This document shows, piece after piece, positions 14,797 to 24,010 of a DNA stretch of 33,686 nucleotides; the stretch's first letter is position 1; each line of letters starts with the position of its first letter. Source of the DNA: Burkholderiaceae bacterium (lineage in GTDB: Bacteria > Pseudomonadota > Gammaproteobacteria > Burkholderiales > Burkholderiaceae_C); assembly GCA_014879655.1 (NCBI GenBank), contig JACSRS010000138.1, positions 1 to 33,686 of the forward strand. Reading direction: 5' to 3'. Below the pieces are notes generated by a model. That model saw only the letters and a list, made by a program, of their open reading frames with translations. It made no database searches and was not told the DNA's origin. The position numbers and the translations under genes were made by a program.

Positions 14797-15879
14797 TTAC
14801 AGTTTCTGGGCTTGCATGAAGTCGTCGAACGACGCTTCGGCAAAACGGAACCACAGGTTGCCATCGCGACGGAAGTTTGAGTAATCTTCGTAGATCTTCT
14901 TCCAGGCGGGGTTGGTGTCGTTCAGTTCGGCATAGACCGTCATCGCTGACTTGAAGGCCGCATCCATCACGTCTTTCGGGAAGCGATGCAGTTTGACGCC
15001 GCTGGAAACCAGGGTCTTCAGCGCACCCGGGTTCCAGGCGTCGTAGCGGGCCATCATGTCGGTATGGGCAAAGGCTGCCGCGTTTTCAATGATGGCCTTG
15101 TATTCGCTGGACAGGCCGTTGTAGGCCTTCTGGTTGACATACAGCGACAGCTGCGGGCCACCTTCCCACCAGCCGGGGTAGTAGTAGTGTGGCGCGACCT
15201 TGTTGAAGCCCAGCTTCAGGTCGTCGTACGGGCCCACCCACTCGGCGGCGTCAATTGTGCCTTTTTCCAGCGACTGGTAGATTTCGCCACCGGGGATGTT
15301 CTGGGGCACAACGCCCAGCGGTGCCAGCACCTTGCCGCCGAAACCGCCAACGCGGAATTTCAGGCCCTTCAGGTCTTCCACCGACTTGATTTCCTTGCGA
15401 TACCAGCCGCCCATCTGCACACCGGTATTGCCCATCGGGAAGTTCACAATGCCACTCTTGGCAAAGTGCTCACGGGTGAGCTTCAGGCCGTTGCCCTGAT
15501 ACATCCAGGCAGTCATCAGACGTGCGTTCAGACCAAAGGGAATGGCGCAATCCAGTGCGTAAGTCGGGTCCTTGCCAAAAAAGTAGTAAGACGCCGTGTT
15601 GGCCATCTCGACCGTGCCGTTGGACACACCGTCCAGCACGCCGAACGCGGGCATCAGTTCGCCGGCCGCGTGCGTGGTGATGGTGAACTTGCCACCCGTC
15701 ATCTCGCTGACCTTCTTGGCGAACACGTCACAGACGCCGAACAGGGTGTCCAGCGACTTCGGGAAGCTCGACGCGATGCGCCAGCGGATGGCGGTCTGGG
15801 AATGCACGATGGCGGGCGCGGCACCAGCGGCCAGCACGCCGGCAAGGCCGGCATTTTTGATGACTGAACGACGATCCAT
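14797..15879 (-). CDS. dctP: TRAP transporter substrate-binding protein (TakP-like)
   Basis: A 360-residue periplasmic binding protein of the DctP family. The N-terminus MDRRSVIKNAGLAGVLAAGAAPAIVHSQ has a twin-arginine motif (RRSVIK) and hydrophobic core, so Tat export is likely. The body matches the keto-acid/lactate-binding TakP group (WRIASSFPKSLDTLFG; GKFTITTHAAGELMPAFGVLD; AAEWVGPYDDLKLGF; YYYPGWWEGGPQLSLYVN). The likely ligand is a 2-oxo or hydroxy carboxylate, by family only. The start at 15879 is set by GGAG seven bases upstream and the Tat signal. It is unusual that it is convergent to its permease genes instead of in one operon. Confidence 0.9.
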   Translation of the reverse strand: MDRRSVIKNAGLAGVLAAGAAPAIVHSQTAIRWRIASSFPKSLDTLFGVCDVFAKKVSEMTGGKFTITTHAAGELMPAFGVLDGVSNGTVEMANTASYYFFGKDPTYALDCAIPFGLNARLMTAWMYQGNGLKLTREHFAKSGIVNFPMGNTGVQMGGWYRKEIKSVEDLKGLKFRVGGFGGKVLAPLGVVPQNIPGGEIYQSLEKGTIDAAEWVGPYDDLKLGFNKVAPHYYYPGWWEGGPQLSLYVNQKAYNGLSSEYKAIIENAAAFAHTDMMARYDAWNPGALKTLVSSGVKLHRFPKDVMDAAFKSAMTVYAELNDTNPAWKKIYEDYSNFRRDGNLWFRFAEASFDDFMQAQKL

Positions 15880-15931
15880 ATCTGTATCTCCTGTTAATCG
15901 TTTCAAATTTCCCGAAGCACGCATGCGCCCC

Positions 15932-15961
15932 GAGGACCAAGGGAAGTCCTCAGTCATTGTA
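15932..15961 (-). promoter_or_regulatory. Candidate dctP promoter with inverted repeat GAGGAC-N8-GTCCTC
   Basis: On the minus strand a TACAAT -10-like box (15961-15956) is followed five to ten bases later by a perfect 6-bp inverted repeat (15932-15951, 8-bp spacer). That places the repeat around the expected transcription start, 53-72 bp before the dctP ATG, where a repressor could act. The -35 region is poor. The 202-bp gap 15880-16081 shows no other feature; I found no clear terminator for dxs. Confidence 0.35.
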
Positions 15962-16081
15962 CGAGGTCGATCACTCAAGACACTTCGCGTTTACCCAAGG
16001 AAGATAGGGTCAAACGCGCCAGGAAATGCCGAAATCCCGCCCGCTGGCCGCCCCAATCTGGTGCCCAACGGCAATGGCCGC

Positions 16082-17992
16082 TTAACCCACGACTTTGAGC
16101 GCAGGCCTGGGTGTGTCGATCAAGGCTGCAAAGCGATCCCGCACCGATTGCTCGATGCCGGCGGCGTCCAGCCCCTGCATCGCGAGCAGCCTGACCGGGT
16201 CGCCGTGCTCGATGAATACATCGGGCAATCCGAGCTGCAGCAGCGGCTTGACGACGCCCGCCGCTTGCAGGGCCTCGCCGACGGCACTGCCCGCGCCGCC
16301 CATCACGGCGCCTTCTTCGACCGTCACCAGGGCTTCGTGGGTTGCGGCCACTTCCAGCAGCAAGGCCACGTCCAGCGGCTTGACCCATCGCATGTTGACA
16401 ACCGTGGCGTTGAGTCTTTCTGCCGCTGCCAGAGCCGGGTACAGCAAGGTCCCGAAAGCCAGGATGGCAACACCTTTGCAGGCGCCTTCGGCAGCGCCGA
16501 CGCGCTTGCGGCGGATTTCGCCGACCCCGATCGGCAAGGGCTCCAGTCCGGGCAGGGTGGCAACACCGGCACCGGCACCACGCGGGTAGCGCACCGCGAC
16601 CGGGCCGTTCTGCGCAAAGGCGCTCGACAGCAGCTGCCGGCACTCGCGCTCGTCGGCCGGGCAGGCCAGCGCCAAGTTCGGCACGCAGCGCACGAACGGA
16701 ATGTCATACGCGCCGGCATGGGTGGCTCCGTCCGCACCCACCAGACCGGCCCGGTCCAGCGCAAAGACGACCGGGAGATTCTGGATGGCCACGTCATGGA
16801 TCAGCTGGTCATAGGCCCGCTGAAGGAAGGTGGAGTAGATCGCGACCACGGGCTTGAGCCCCTCGCAGGCCAGACCGGCGGCAAAGGTGACTGCGTGCTG
16901 CTCGGCAATGCCGACGTCGTAATACCGGCCGGGAAACCGCTTCTCGAACTCGACCAGCCCCGATCCTTCCCGCATCGCCGGCGTGATGCCGACCAGTCGC
17001 GGATCGGCAGCCGCCGTGTCGCACAGCCATTGGCCGAATACCTGGGTGAACGTGGTCTTTGGCGGCGCGGACGGCGCCACCAGGCCCACGGCCGGGTCGA
17101 ACTTGCCCGGACCGTGATAGGCAACCGGATCGGCCTCGGCCAGCTTGTAGCCCTGCCCCTTTTTGGTGACGACGTGCAGGAACTGCGGACCGCGCAACTG
17201 CCGGATGTTCTCCAGCGTCGGGATCAGCGACTCCAGGTCGTGCCCGTCAATCGGACCGACGTAGTTGAAGCCGAACTTCTCGAACAGCGTGGCGGGCACG
17301 ACCATGCCCTTGGCATGCTCCTCCAGCCGCTTGGCCAGTTCGAACAGCGGCGGCGCGACGCGCAGCACGTTCTTGCCGACGTTCTTGGCCGCCGAATAGA
17401 ACTGACCGCTCATCAGCTGCGCCAGGTAGCGATTGAGCGCGCCGACCGGCGGGCTGATCGACATGTCGTTGTCGTTCAGGATGACCAGCAGCCGGCAGTC
17501 TTCGACACCGGCGTTGTTCAGCGCCTCGAACGCCATGCCGGCGGTCATGGCGCCGTCTCCGATGATGGCCACGCTGTGGCGCGATTCGCCCTTCTGGCGC
17601 GCGGCCAGCGCCATGCCCAGCGCCGCCGAGATGCTGGTGGACGAATGGGCGGTGCCGAAGGTGTCGTAGGGACTTTCGGCGCGCTGCGGAAAACCGCTCA
17701 GGCCGCCGAGCTGGCGCAGCGTGGTCATGCGCTCGCGCCGGCCGGTCAGGATCTTGTGCGGATAGGTCTGGTGGCCCACGTCCCAGACCAGCCGGTCTTC
17801 GGGCGTGTTGAACACATAGTGCAAGGCCACCGTGAGCTCCACGGTGCCCAGGTTGGAGCTGAGGTGCCCCCCGGTGCGCGAGACGTTGTCGAGCACGCAG
17901 GCGCGCAGCTCGTCGGCCACGGACTGCAACTGCGCACGCGGCAAGCGGCGCAGGTCGGCGGGGTCGTTGATCGATTCCAGAAGTCGGGTCAT
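16082..17992 (-). CDS. dxs: 1-deoxy-D-xylulose-5-phosphate synthase
   Basis: A 636-residue thiamine diphosphate enzyme, about the usual length. The N-terminal part holds [21 protein letters not shown], the catalytic [16 protein letters not shown], and the TPP-binding GDGAMTAG (145-152) to LNDNDMSIS (172-180). The transketolase pyrimidine domain follows with [15 protein letters not shown], then the C-terminal domain. It condenses pyruvate with glyceraldehyde 3-phosphate to DXP, the first step of the MEP isoprenoid pathway. It lies 19 bp downstream of ispA. ATG 17992 has GAG at a fitting distance; ATG 18007, five codons upstream, is an alternative. Confidence 0.96.
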   Translation of the reverse strand: MTRLLESINDPADLRRLPRAQLQSVADELRACVLDNVSRTGGHLSSNLGTVELTVALHYVFNTPEDRLVWDVGHQTYPHKILTGRRERMTTLRQLGGLSGFPQRAESPYDTFGTAHSSTSISAALGMALAARQKGESRHSVAIIGDGAMTAGMAFEALNNAGVEDCRLLVILNDNDMSISPPVGALNRYLAQLMSGQFYSAAKNVGKNVLRVAPPLFELAKRLEEHAKGMVVPATLFEKFGFNYVGPIDGHDLESLIPTLENIRQLRGPQFLHVVTKKGQGYKLAEADPVAYHGPGKFDPAVGLVAPSAPPKTTFTQVFGQWLCDTAAADPRLVGITPAMREGSGLVEFEKRFPGRYYDVGIAEQHAVTFAAGLACEGLKPVVAIYSTFLQRAYDQLIHDVAIQNLPVVFALDRAGLVGADGATHAGAYDIPFVRCVPNLALACPADERECRQLLSSAFAQNGPVAVRYPRGAGAGVATLPGLEPLPIGVGEIRRKRVGAAEGACKGVAILAFGTLLYPALAAAERLNATVVNMRWVKPLDVALLLEVAATHEALVTVEEGAVMGGAGSAVGEALQAAGVVKPLLQLGLPDVFIEHGDPVRLLAMQGLDAAGIEQSVRDRFAALIDTPRPALKVVG

Positions 17993-18011
17993 GTCTTTCT
18001 CGGCCATTTTG

Positions 18012-18932
18012 TCACTGGTCGCGCCGGACCATTGCCAACGCCAGCGCGCGAAGGGTTTCCACCCGTTGCGGCTCAAGCGTGCTGGCATCCAGCGCCACCA
18101 GCGCCTGATCCAGCAGCGATTGCGCGAACGCCTGCGAGCGCTCCAGCCCCATCAGCGAGACGAAAGTGGGCTTGTCGGCTGCGGCATCCTTGCCGGCGGT
18201 CTTGCCCAGGGTGGCCGCACTGGCGGTCACATCAAGAATGTCATCAACCACCTGGAAGGCCAGCCCGACGGCATTGCCATAGGTGGTCAGGCTCGCCATC
18301 ACAGGAGCCGGGACGTCACCCGCGCAGGCAGCGCCCATCTGCACGCTGGCCCTGAGCAGCGCACCGGTTTTCAGGTGGTGCATCTGCTGCAGCTGCGCCA
18401 GCGTGAGCACCTGGCCGACGCTGGCCAGATCAATGGCCTGGCCGCCCGCCATGCCGGCGTAGCCGGCAGCGCACGCCAGCAGTCGGCACAGGTTTGCCTG
18501 CACAGCCGCCGCGATGTCGCCGTCAGTTGGCGTCAGCAGCTCAAATGCCAGCGCCTGCAGCGCGTCGCCGGCCAGCAGGGCCTGGGCTTCGCCAAAGCGC
18601 ACATGCACCGTCGGTTTGCCGCGCCGCAGCACGTCGTTGTCCATGCAAGGCATGTCGTCGTGCACGAGCGAATAGGCGTGGATCAGTTCGACCGCGCAGG
18701 CGGCGCGCAGGCTGGCCGACCCGCCCGCCCCCTCTTCCGTGACACCCACGGCCTCGGCCGCGGCCAGCACCAGCAGCGGGCGCAGGCGCTTGCCGCCGTC
18801 CAGCACCGCGTAGCGCATCGCCTCGCCCAGGCCGGCCGGTGCATCGGCAACCAGCCAAGCTGACAGCGCCTGCTCCACCCGGTCGCGCTGGCGCTGGCTC
18901 CAGCGGGAAAAACTGTTGTCCTGCTCCCTCAC
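18012..18932 (-). CDS. ispA: Polyprenyl (farnesyl/geranyl) diphosphate synthase
   Basis: A 306-residue trans-prenyltransferase with the first aspartate-rich motif DDMPCMDND (92-100) and the second DDILD (230-234), plus GGKRLRPLL (47-54). It joins IPP with DMAPP/GPP to make farnesyl diphosphate. The GTG start at 18932 overlaps the xseB stop as GTGA, which fixes the start by coupling; a longer frame upstream would overlap xseB heavily. The order xseB-ispA-dxs is a widespread proteobacterial operon. Confidence 0.94.
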   Translation of the reverse strand: MREQDNSFSRWSQRQRDRVEQALSAWLVADAPAGLGEAMRYAVLDGGKRLRPLLVLAAAEAVGVTEEGAGGSASLRAACAVELIHAYSLVHDDMPCMDNDVLRRGKPTVHVRFGEAQALLAGDALQALAFELLTPTDGDIAAAVQANLCRLLACAAGYAGMAGGQAIDLASVGQVLTLAQLQQMHHLKTGALLRASVQMGAACAGDVPAPVMASLTTYGNAVGLAFQVVDDILDVTASAATLGKTAGKDAAADKPTFVSLMGLERSQAFAQSLLDQALVALDASTLEPQRVETLRALALAMVRRDQ

Positions 18933-19171
18933 CCTTGCGTCCACGTCTTGAGCACTCCCTCGTCCAGCACCTTGATCTGGTTTTCCACCGCTTCGAGCCG
19001 GTCGCGGCAATACGTCAGCAACTGCGCACCGCGCTGGTAGCCGGTCAGCAGCTGATCGAGCGGCATCTGGCCGGCTTCGAGCTGACTGACCAGCTGCTCC
19101 AGTTCCTGCAAAGCCGCCTCATAGCTGGCTGGCGGGTTCTTCGGCTCGGCGGAGGGGTTGGCCTTGGGCAT
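18929..19171 (-). CDS. xseB: Exodeoxyribonuclease VII small subunit
   Basis: An 80-residue protein with the family core [51 protein letters not shown], forming two helices, and a short Pro/Lys-rich N-terminus. It is the small subunit that joins XseA in ATP-independent degradation of single-stranded DNA. The start at 19171 ([11 protein letters not shown]) gives the usual length; 19201 is an alternative. It is the first gene of the xseB-ispA-dxs operon and is divergent from the Rieske oxygenase gene. Confidence 0.92.
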   Translation of the reverse strand: MPKANPSAEPKNPPASYEAALQELEQLVSQLEAGQMPLDQLLTGYQRGAQLLTYCRDRLEAVENQIKVLDEGVLKTWTQG

Positions 19172-19292
19172 GCAGTCGGTCCGGACGGGAAAACCTGCCA
19201 TTTTAGGCTGGACAGCTTGCAGCGGGCCGACAGCCGCCCTTGCGGACCGCCGGCCTTTGCGCGGCGGCGGGTCTGCCGCCAGGGCCGGCGGG

Positions 19293-19298
19293 TACAAT
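19293..19298 (+). promoter_or_regulatory. Candidate -10 box for the Rieske oxygenase gene
   Basis: TACAAT lies 108 bp before the Rieske gene start in the 234-bp divergent region (19172-19405). The matching -35 region is GC-rich and poor, so an activator would be needed if this is the promoter. The rest of the gap has no hairpin or repeat I trust. Confidence 0.3.
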
Positions 19299-19405
19299 GC
19301 ACCCTCATTCCGGCGGCGCTGCCGGCTCATTCAGTACCGCCTGCATCCACGGATTCGGCGCCCAACCTGCCCCTTCATAGGGGGAGTCTCTAGGTCAGGT
19401 CACCC

Positions 19406-20542
19406 ATGTCTGATTTAAGTCTTCAACTGCAGCAGGCCGCAAGCCAACTACCAGTTTCAAGCTACTTCGACGAAGCGCTCTACCAGCGCGAGTTGGAGAC
19501 CATTTTTGCGTCCGGTCCGCGCTACGTGGGCAACCGGGCTGCCATCCCCGAGCCGGGCGACTATTACGCGCTGCCGCATGAGGGCGAGGGCCGCGCGCTG
19601 GTGCACACGTCCGCCGGCATCGAACTCATCTCCAACGTCTGCCGCCACCGTCAGGCCGTGATGCTCAAAGGGCGGGGCTCCCTGCACAACAGCCAGAAGG
19701 GCAGTGCCGGCGGCAACATCGTCTGCCCGCTGCACCGCTGGACCTACGCGGCCAACGGCAAACTGCTGGGCGCGCCGCATTTCGCCCAGGACCCCTGCCT
19801 GGACCTGGCCCGCTACCCGCTGCGCGAATGGAACGGCCTGCTGTTTGAAGACAGCGGGCGCGACATCGCCGCCGATCTGGCGGGCATGGGGCCGCGTGCC
19901 GATCTCGACTTCAGCGGCTACTCCCTCGACCGTGTGGAACTGCACGAATGCAACTACAACTGGAAGACCTTCATCGAGGTCTATCTGGAGGACTACCACG
20001 TCGGCCCCTTCCACCCCGGGCTGGGCAGCGTGGTCACCTGCGACGACCTGCAGTGGGAGTTCAAGCCCGAATACTCGGTGCAGACCGTCGGCGTGAACAA
20101 CTGGCAGGGCCGCGCCGGCAGCCCCGTCTACGAACGCTGGCACCAGCAGTTACTGCAGTACCGCAACGGCGAGGCACCCAGGTTTGGCGCGATCTGGCTC
20201 ACCTACTACCCGCACATCATGGTCGAGTGGTACCCGCACGTGCTAACCGTCTCCACCCTGCACCCGATGGGGCCGCAGAAGACGCTGAACATGGTGGAGT
20301 TCTACTACCCGGAAGACATCGTCGCCTTCGAGCGCGAGTTCGTCGAAGCGCAGCAGGCCGCGTACATGGAAACCTGCCTGGAAGACGACGAGATTGCCGA
20401 GCGCATGGATGCCGGGCGGCGCGCGCTGATGCAGCGCGGCGACAACGAGGCGGGCCCCTACCAGAGCCCGATGGAAGATGGCATGCAGCACTTCCACGAG
20501 TGGTACCGGGGCAAGATGAACCTGTCTCCGCTTCGCACCTGA
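19406..20542 (+). CDS. Rieske non-heme iron oxygenase, alpha subunit type
   Basis: A 378-residue protein with a Rieske [2Fe-2S] site at C79-X-H81 and C107-X2-H110, separated by about 25 residues that include a Gly/Ser/Lys-rich insertion, longer than the common 15-17. The catalytic domain carries NWKTFIEVYLEDYHVGPFH, with H198 and H203 as the two His ligands of the mononuclear iron. It would hydroxylate or demethylate an organic substrate using electrons from a reductase. No reductase or beta subunit is nearby. It is divergent from xseB-ispA-dxs. The substrate is unknown. The start is ATG 19406. A repeat copy begins at its stop codon. Confidence 0.87.
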   Translation: MSDLSLQLQQAASQLPVSSYFDEALYQRELETIFASGPRYVGNRAAIPEPGDYYALPHEGEGRALVHTSAGIELISNVCRHRQAVMLKGRGSLHNSQKGSAGGNIVCPLHRWTYAANGKLLGAPHFAQDPCLDLARYPLREWNGLLFEDSGRDIAADLAGMGPRADLDFSGYSLDRVELHECNYNWKTFIEVYLEDYHVGPFHPGLGSVVTCDDLQWEFKPEYSVQTVGVNNWQGRAGSPVYERWHQQLLQYRNGEAPRFGAIWLTYYPHIMVEWYPHVLTVSTLHPMGPQKTLNMVEFYYPEDIVAFEREFVEAQQAAYMETCLEDDEIAERMDAGRRALMQRGDNEAGPYQSPMEDGMQHFHEWYRGKMNLSPLRT

Positions 20543-20569
20543 TAGCAACAAAGCGCCATCTGACGCTGG
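20543..20569 (+). repeat. 27-bp dispersed repeat, copy 1
   Basis: TAGCAACAAA, GCG, CCATCTGACGCTGG, starting at the base after the Rieske gene stop codon. The upstream CGCTT (20529-20533, within the gene end) is complementary to AAGCG (20551-20555) inside the repeat, so a small stem is possible. It is followed by a CACTTTT run, as in copies 2 and 3. Confidence 0.75.
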
Positions 20570-20603
20570 GTTGACCCACTTTTAGCCACCGAAAGGCCTT
20601 ATT

Positions 20604-21491
20604 TTGCAAGCCTGGTGGATGGTCGCGGCCTCGCTCTTCTTTGCGAGCATGAGCGTGTGCATCAAATTCGCCGCCGTGCACTTCCACACGGTGGAACTGG
20701 TGGCCTATCGCGGCGCCATTGGCGTGGTTTTCATGCTGGTGTGGTGCCGGGCACAACGCGTGTCGGTCACCACAAAGGTGCCGATGATGCACGTCTGGCG
20801 CAGCATCGTCGGTGTCGCGGCGCTCACCGCCTGGTTCTACGCCATCGAGCACCTGCCGCTGGCCACCGCGATGACGCTGAACTACATGAGCGGCATCTGG
20901 GTGGCGGCTTTCCTGGTGGGTGGCACGCTGATCATGGGCCGGCTGCAGGACATCGGCCGCCAGGGGCCGGTCGTGCTGACGGTGCTGGCCGGGTTCGTCG
21001 GCGTGGTGATGATGCTGCGGCCGACGATCGAGCAGAACCAGGTATTCGCCGGGCTGATCGGGCTGTTGTCGGGGCTGGGCGCGGCCTTTGCCTACCTGCA
21101 GGTGGCCGCGCTGGGCCGGGTGGGCGAGCCCATCGTGCGCACGGTGCTTTATTTTTCGATCGGCGCCACGGTCGCCGGTGCGGTCGGCACACTGTTCACC
21201 GGCCTCACGCCGTGGACCTGGCCGCAGGCGCTGTGGCTGCTGCCGATCGGCGTGCTGGCGGCACTGGGCCAGTTGAGCATGACGCGCGCCTACAGCCACG
21301 GCGCGACGCTGGTGGTGGCCAACCTGCAGTATTCGGGCATCATCTTTGCCGGCCTGTTCGGCATGCTGTTCTTCGGTGACCAGATCCCGCTGATCGGCTG
21401 GGCGGGCATGGCGCTGATCATTGCCAGCGGCATTGCCGCCACCTTCCTGCGCGCCCGCGCCCTGCCCAACCCGCCCGCCGAGGAGCACTGA
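20604..21491 (+). CDS. EamA/DMT-family transporter
   Basis: A 295-residue inner-membrane protein with ten predicted hydrophobic segments arranged as two EamA repeats of five, the usual DMT exporter form. Signatures include MNYMSGIWVAAFLVG-like and LSMTRAYSHGATLVVANLQYSGIIFAGLFG segments. The group exports metabolites such as amino acids or nucleobases; the substrate is not predictable here. The start is TTG 20604, supported by GAAAGG seven bases upstream; ATG 20619 in the same frame is an alternative. It lies 3 bp before the sulfurtransferase gene, so the two form an operon. Confidence 0.85.
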   Translation: MQAWWMVAASLFFASMSVCIKFAAVHFHTVELVAYRGAIGVVFMLVWCRAQRVSVTTKVPMMHVWRSIVGVAALTAWFYAIEHLPLATAMTLNYMSGIWVAAFLVGGTLIMGRLQDIGRQGPVVLTVLAGFVGVVMMLRPTIEQNQVFAGLIGLLSGLGAAFAYLQVAALGRVGEPIVRTVLYFSIGATVAGAVGTLFTGLTPWTWPQALWLLPIGVLAALGQLSMTRAYSHGATLVVANLQYSGIIFAGLFGMLFFGDQIPLIGWAGMALIIASGIAATFLRARALPNPPAEEH

Positions 21492-21494
21492 ACC

Positions 21495-22370
21495 ATGTCC
21501 ACCCCGCCCCCGACCTTCACCACGCTGATTTCCGCCGAAGAACTGATGGCCCTGCAAGCTGCCAGCGCGCCGCTGATGGTCTTCGACTGCAGCTTCGACC
21601 TGATGCAGCCGACCGCTGCCGACACCCTGTTTGCCCAGGCGCACATTCCCGGCGCGGTGCAGGCCCATCTGGACCGCAACCTGAGCGCCAAAGACCCGAC
21701 TGACGCGGCAAACGGTGGCCGCCATCCGCTGCCCGGGCGCGAGGTGCTCGCTGCCTGGCTGGCGAGCGTGGGCTTCGACAACACGCTGCAGGCGGTGGTC
21801 TATGACCGCAACGGCGCCAACTACTGCGGACGCCTGTGGTGGATGCTGAAATGGGCCGGACACGAGGCCGTAGCGGTGCTTGATGGCGGGCTGCAGGCCT
21901 GGCAGCAGGCGGGCGGCACGGTGGAAACCGGCGCCGCAACGGTGCGACCGGCTGCCCGCTTTGCCTTGTCAGACGAAAAAGCCCGCCTCGCGACCACGGC
22001 CGAAGTGGCGGCATCGCTCGGGCGCGCAACGCAGACCCTGCTGGACGCCCGGGCCACGCCGCGCTTCCGGGGCGAGATGGAGCCGCTCGACCCGGTGGCC
22101 GGCCACATTCCCGGCGCACTCAACCGCCCGTTCGGCCAGAACATCGGCGCCGACGGCAAATTCAAGCCCGCCGATGTGCTGAAAGCCGAGTTCAACGCCC
22201 TGCTGGCCGGCCAGGACCCGGCCGGCGTGGTGCATCACTGCGGCAGCGGTGTCAGCGCCGTGCCCAATCTGCTGGCGATGGAAGTCGCCGGCCTGGGCCG
22301 TGCGGCGCTGTACGCCGGCAGCTGGAGCGAGTGGTGCAACACCCCCGGCCTGCCCTGTGCGCAGGGTTGA
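21495..22370 (+). CDS. sseA: Two-domain rhodanese, 3-mercaptopyruvate sulfurtransferase type
   Basis: A 291-residue protein with two rhodanese domains (about 10-140 and 160-285). The active-site loop is C249-G-S-G-V-S, the CGSGV(T/S) form of 3-mercaptopyruvate sulfurtransferases; thiosulfate enzymes usually have CRKGV. It moves sulfane sulfur to thiols or cyanide. The substrate call rests on this loop. The gene is 3 bp downstream of the EamA gene and probably cotranscribed. The E. coli SseA is similar in length (281). Confidence 0.86.
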   Translation: MSTPPPTFTTLISAEELMALQAASAPLMVFDCSFDLMQPTAADTLFAQAHIPGAVQAHLDRNLSAKDPTDAANGGRHPLPGREVLAAWLASVGFDNTLQAVVYDRNGANYCGRLWWMLKWAGHEAVAVLDGGLQAWQQAGGTVETGAATVRPAARFALSDEKARLATTAEVAASLGRATQTLLDARATPRFRGEMEPLDPVAGHIPGALNRPFGQNIGADGKFKPADVLKAEFNALLAGQDPAGVVHHCGSGVSAVPNLLAMEVAGLGRAALYAGSWSEWCNTPGLPCAQG

Positions 22371-22397
22371 AGCGCTGGCTTTGCATTCCAGTATTCA

Positions 22398-22424
22398 TAG
22401 CAACAAAATACCATTTGACGCTGG
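22398..22424 (+). repeat. 27-bp dispersed repeat, copy 2
   Basis: TAGCAACAAA, ATA, CCATTTGACGCTGG, 27 bp after the sulfurtransferase stop. The upstream GTATT (22391-22395) is complementary to AATAC (22407-22411) across the variable triplet. A GCACTTTTTA run follows. It occupies part of the 216-bp gap 22371-22586, in which I see no other feature. Confidence 0.78.
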
Positions 22425-22586
22425 ATATGGGCACTTTTTATTCAAAAATGGCCTCCGGGATACTCCAGGGGTACCGCCCCGGACCGAGCCGGTTCGACAC
22501 CCCTGCGGCAACCCGACCGATCCGTCAATTGGCAGCTTTCTGCCCCGCCACCGGCACTGTGGACGCCAGGCGCCGACAATCCAGCC

Positions 22587-23963
22587 ATGAAAACCCCTGA
22601 ACTGCTGCTGCCTGCCGGCTCGCTTGCCAAGATGCGCGCTGCCTACGACTTTGGCGCTGACGCCGTTTACGCCGGCCAGCCGCGCTACAGCCTGCGTGCG
22701 CGCAACAACGAATTCAAGCTCGAACAGATCGGCCAGGGCATTGCCGAGGCGCATGCGCGTGGCAAGAAGTTCTTCGTCACCAGCAACCTGCTGCCGCACA
22801 ACGACAAGGTTCGCACTTATCTGCGCGACATCGAGCCGGTGATCGAAATGAAGCCCGACGGCCTGATCATGGCCGACCCCGGCCTGATCATGATGGTGCT
22901 CGAGCGCATGCAGGACGGCAACTGGCCCGAAGTGCCGATCCACCTGTCGGTGCAGGCCAACACGGTGAACCACATGGCGGTGAAGTTCTGGCAGAAGGTG
23001 GGCGTGAAACGCATCATCCTGTCGCGCGAGCTGAGCCTGGATGAGATCGAAGCCATCCGCCAGGAATGTCCCGACATGGAGCTCGAAGTCTTTGTCCACG
23101 GCGCGCTGTGCATCGCCTATTCGGGCCGCTGCCTGCTGTCGGGCTACTTCAACCGGCGCGACCCGAATCAGGGCACCTGCACCAACGCCTGCCGCTGGAA
23201 CTACGCGGCGCAGGAAGGCACGCAGGAAAACGACGCCGGCGAAGTGCAGCCGGTCCGGATGGAAAGCGACTTCAGCTTTGCCGAAGCCCAACAGACAGCC
23301 GAGGGCGCTTTTTCGGCCTGCGGCGGCGGCGAGCGCCACCCGCTGGCCGACCGGGTCTACCTGCTCGAAGAAAAAGAACGCCCGGGCCAGCTGATGCCGA
23401 TTATGGAAGACGAGCACGGGACCTACATCATGAACAGCAAGGATCTGCGTGCGGTGGAGCACGTGGAGCGGCTGGTACAGATCGGCGTCGATTCGCTCAA
23501 GGTCGAGGGTCGCACCAAGAGCCAGTACTACGTGTCGCGCACCGCGCAGACCTACCGGCGCGCCATTGACGACGCGGCGGCGGGCCGGCCGTTCAACCCG
23601 GCGCTGATCACCGACCTGGAAGCGCTGTCCAACCGCGGCTACACCGCCGGCTTTCTGCAGCGCCGGCCGGCCCAGGACTATCAGAATTACGAAAGCGGCA
23701 GCTCCGAGGTTCGCCACAGCCAGTTCGTCGGCGAAGTCCGGGCCACCGGCGACGGCTGGGCCGAAGTCGAGACGAAAAACCGCTTTGCCGTCGGCGACAC
23801 GCTGGAAATCATCCACCCGGCCGGCAACCGCTACGTCACACTGGAGCAGATGCAAAGCCTGGACGGCGATGCCCTGCAGGTGGCGCCCGGCAGCCCGCTG
23901 CGGGTGCGCATTCCGATGACCGGCCCGGCTGAAGGGGCCCTGATCGTCCGCGTTTTGCCCTGA
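22587..23963 (+). CDS. trhP: tRNA uridine-34 5-hydroxylation protein (peptidase U32 family)
   Basis: A 458-residue protein closely matching E. coli YegQ/TrhP along its length: PELLLPAGSLAKMRAAYDFGADAVYAGQPRYSLRARNNEF, FVHGALCIAYSGRCLLSGYF, RDPNQGTCTNACRW and EDEHGTYIMNSKDLRA. Cysteines 175, 182, 198 and 202 are those expected to hold an iron-sulfur cluster. TrhP makes 5-hydroxyuridine at the tRNA wobble position using prephenate. An acidic/Gly-rich insert (about 225-255) is longer than in E. coli. It stands alone behind a repeat-containing gap. Despite the U32 name, protease activity is not implied. Confidence 0.93.
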   Translation: MKTPELLLPAGSLAKMRAAYDFGADAVYAGQPRYSLRARNNEFKLEQIGQGIAEAHARGKKFFVTSNLLPHNDKVRTYLRDIEPVIEMKPDGLIMADPGLIMMVLERMQDGNWPEVPIHLSVQANTVNHMAVKFWQKVGVKRIILSRELSLDEIEAIRQECPDMELEVFVHGALCIAYSGRCLLSGYFNRRDPNQGTCTNACRWNYAAQEGTQENDAGEVQPVRMESDFSFAEAQQTAEGAFSACGGGERHPLADRVYLLEEKERPGQLMPIMEDEHGTYIMNSKDLRAVEHVERLVQIGVDSLKVEGRTKSQYYVSRTAQTYRRAIDDAAAGRPFNPALITDLEALSNRGYTAGFLQRRPAQDYQNYESGSSEVRHSQFVGEVRATGDGWAEVETKNRFAVGDTLEIIHPAGNRYVTLEQMQSLDGDALQVAPGSPLRVRIPMTGPAEGALIVRVLP

Positions 23964-24010
23964 ACCGACAGACCGGAACAGCGTCGGCCGCGCCGCCGCC
24001 TCATCCCCTT

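Noticed and set aside
15596-18355. A 919-codon open frame on the plus strand across dctP and dxs
   Set aside because: It is antisense to dctP and dxs, whose proteins match known families throughout. Its translation is His/Arg/Gln-rich without domains, a common artefact in GC-rich DNA.
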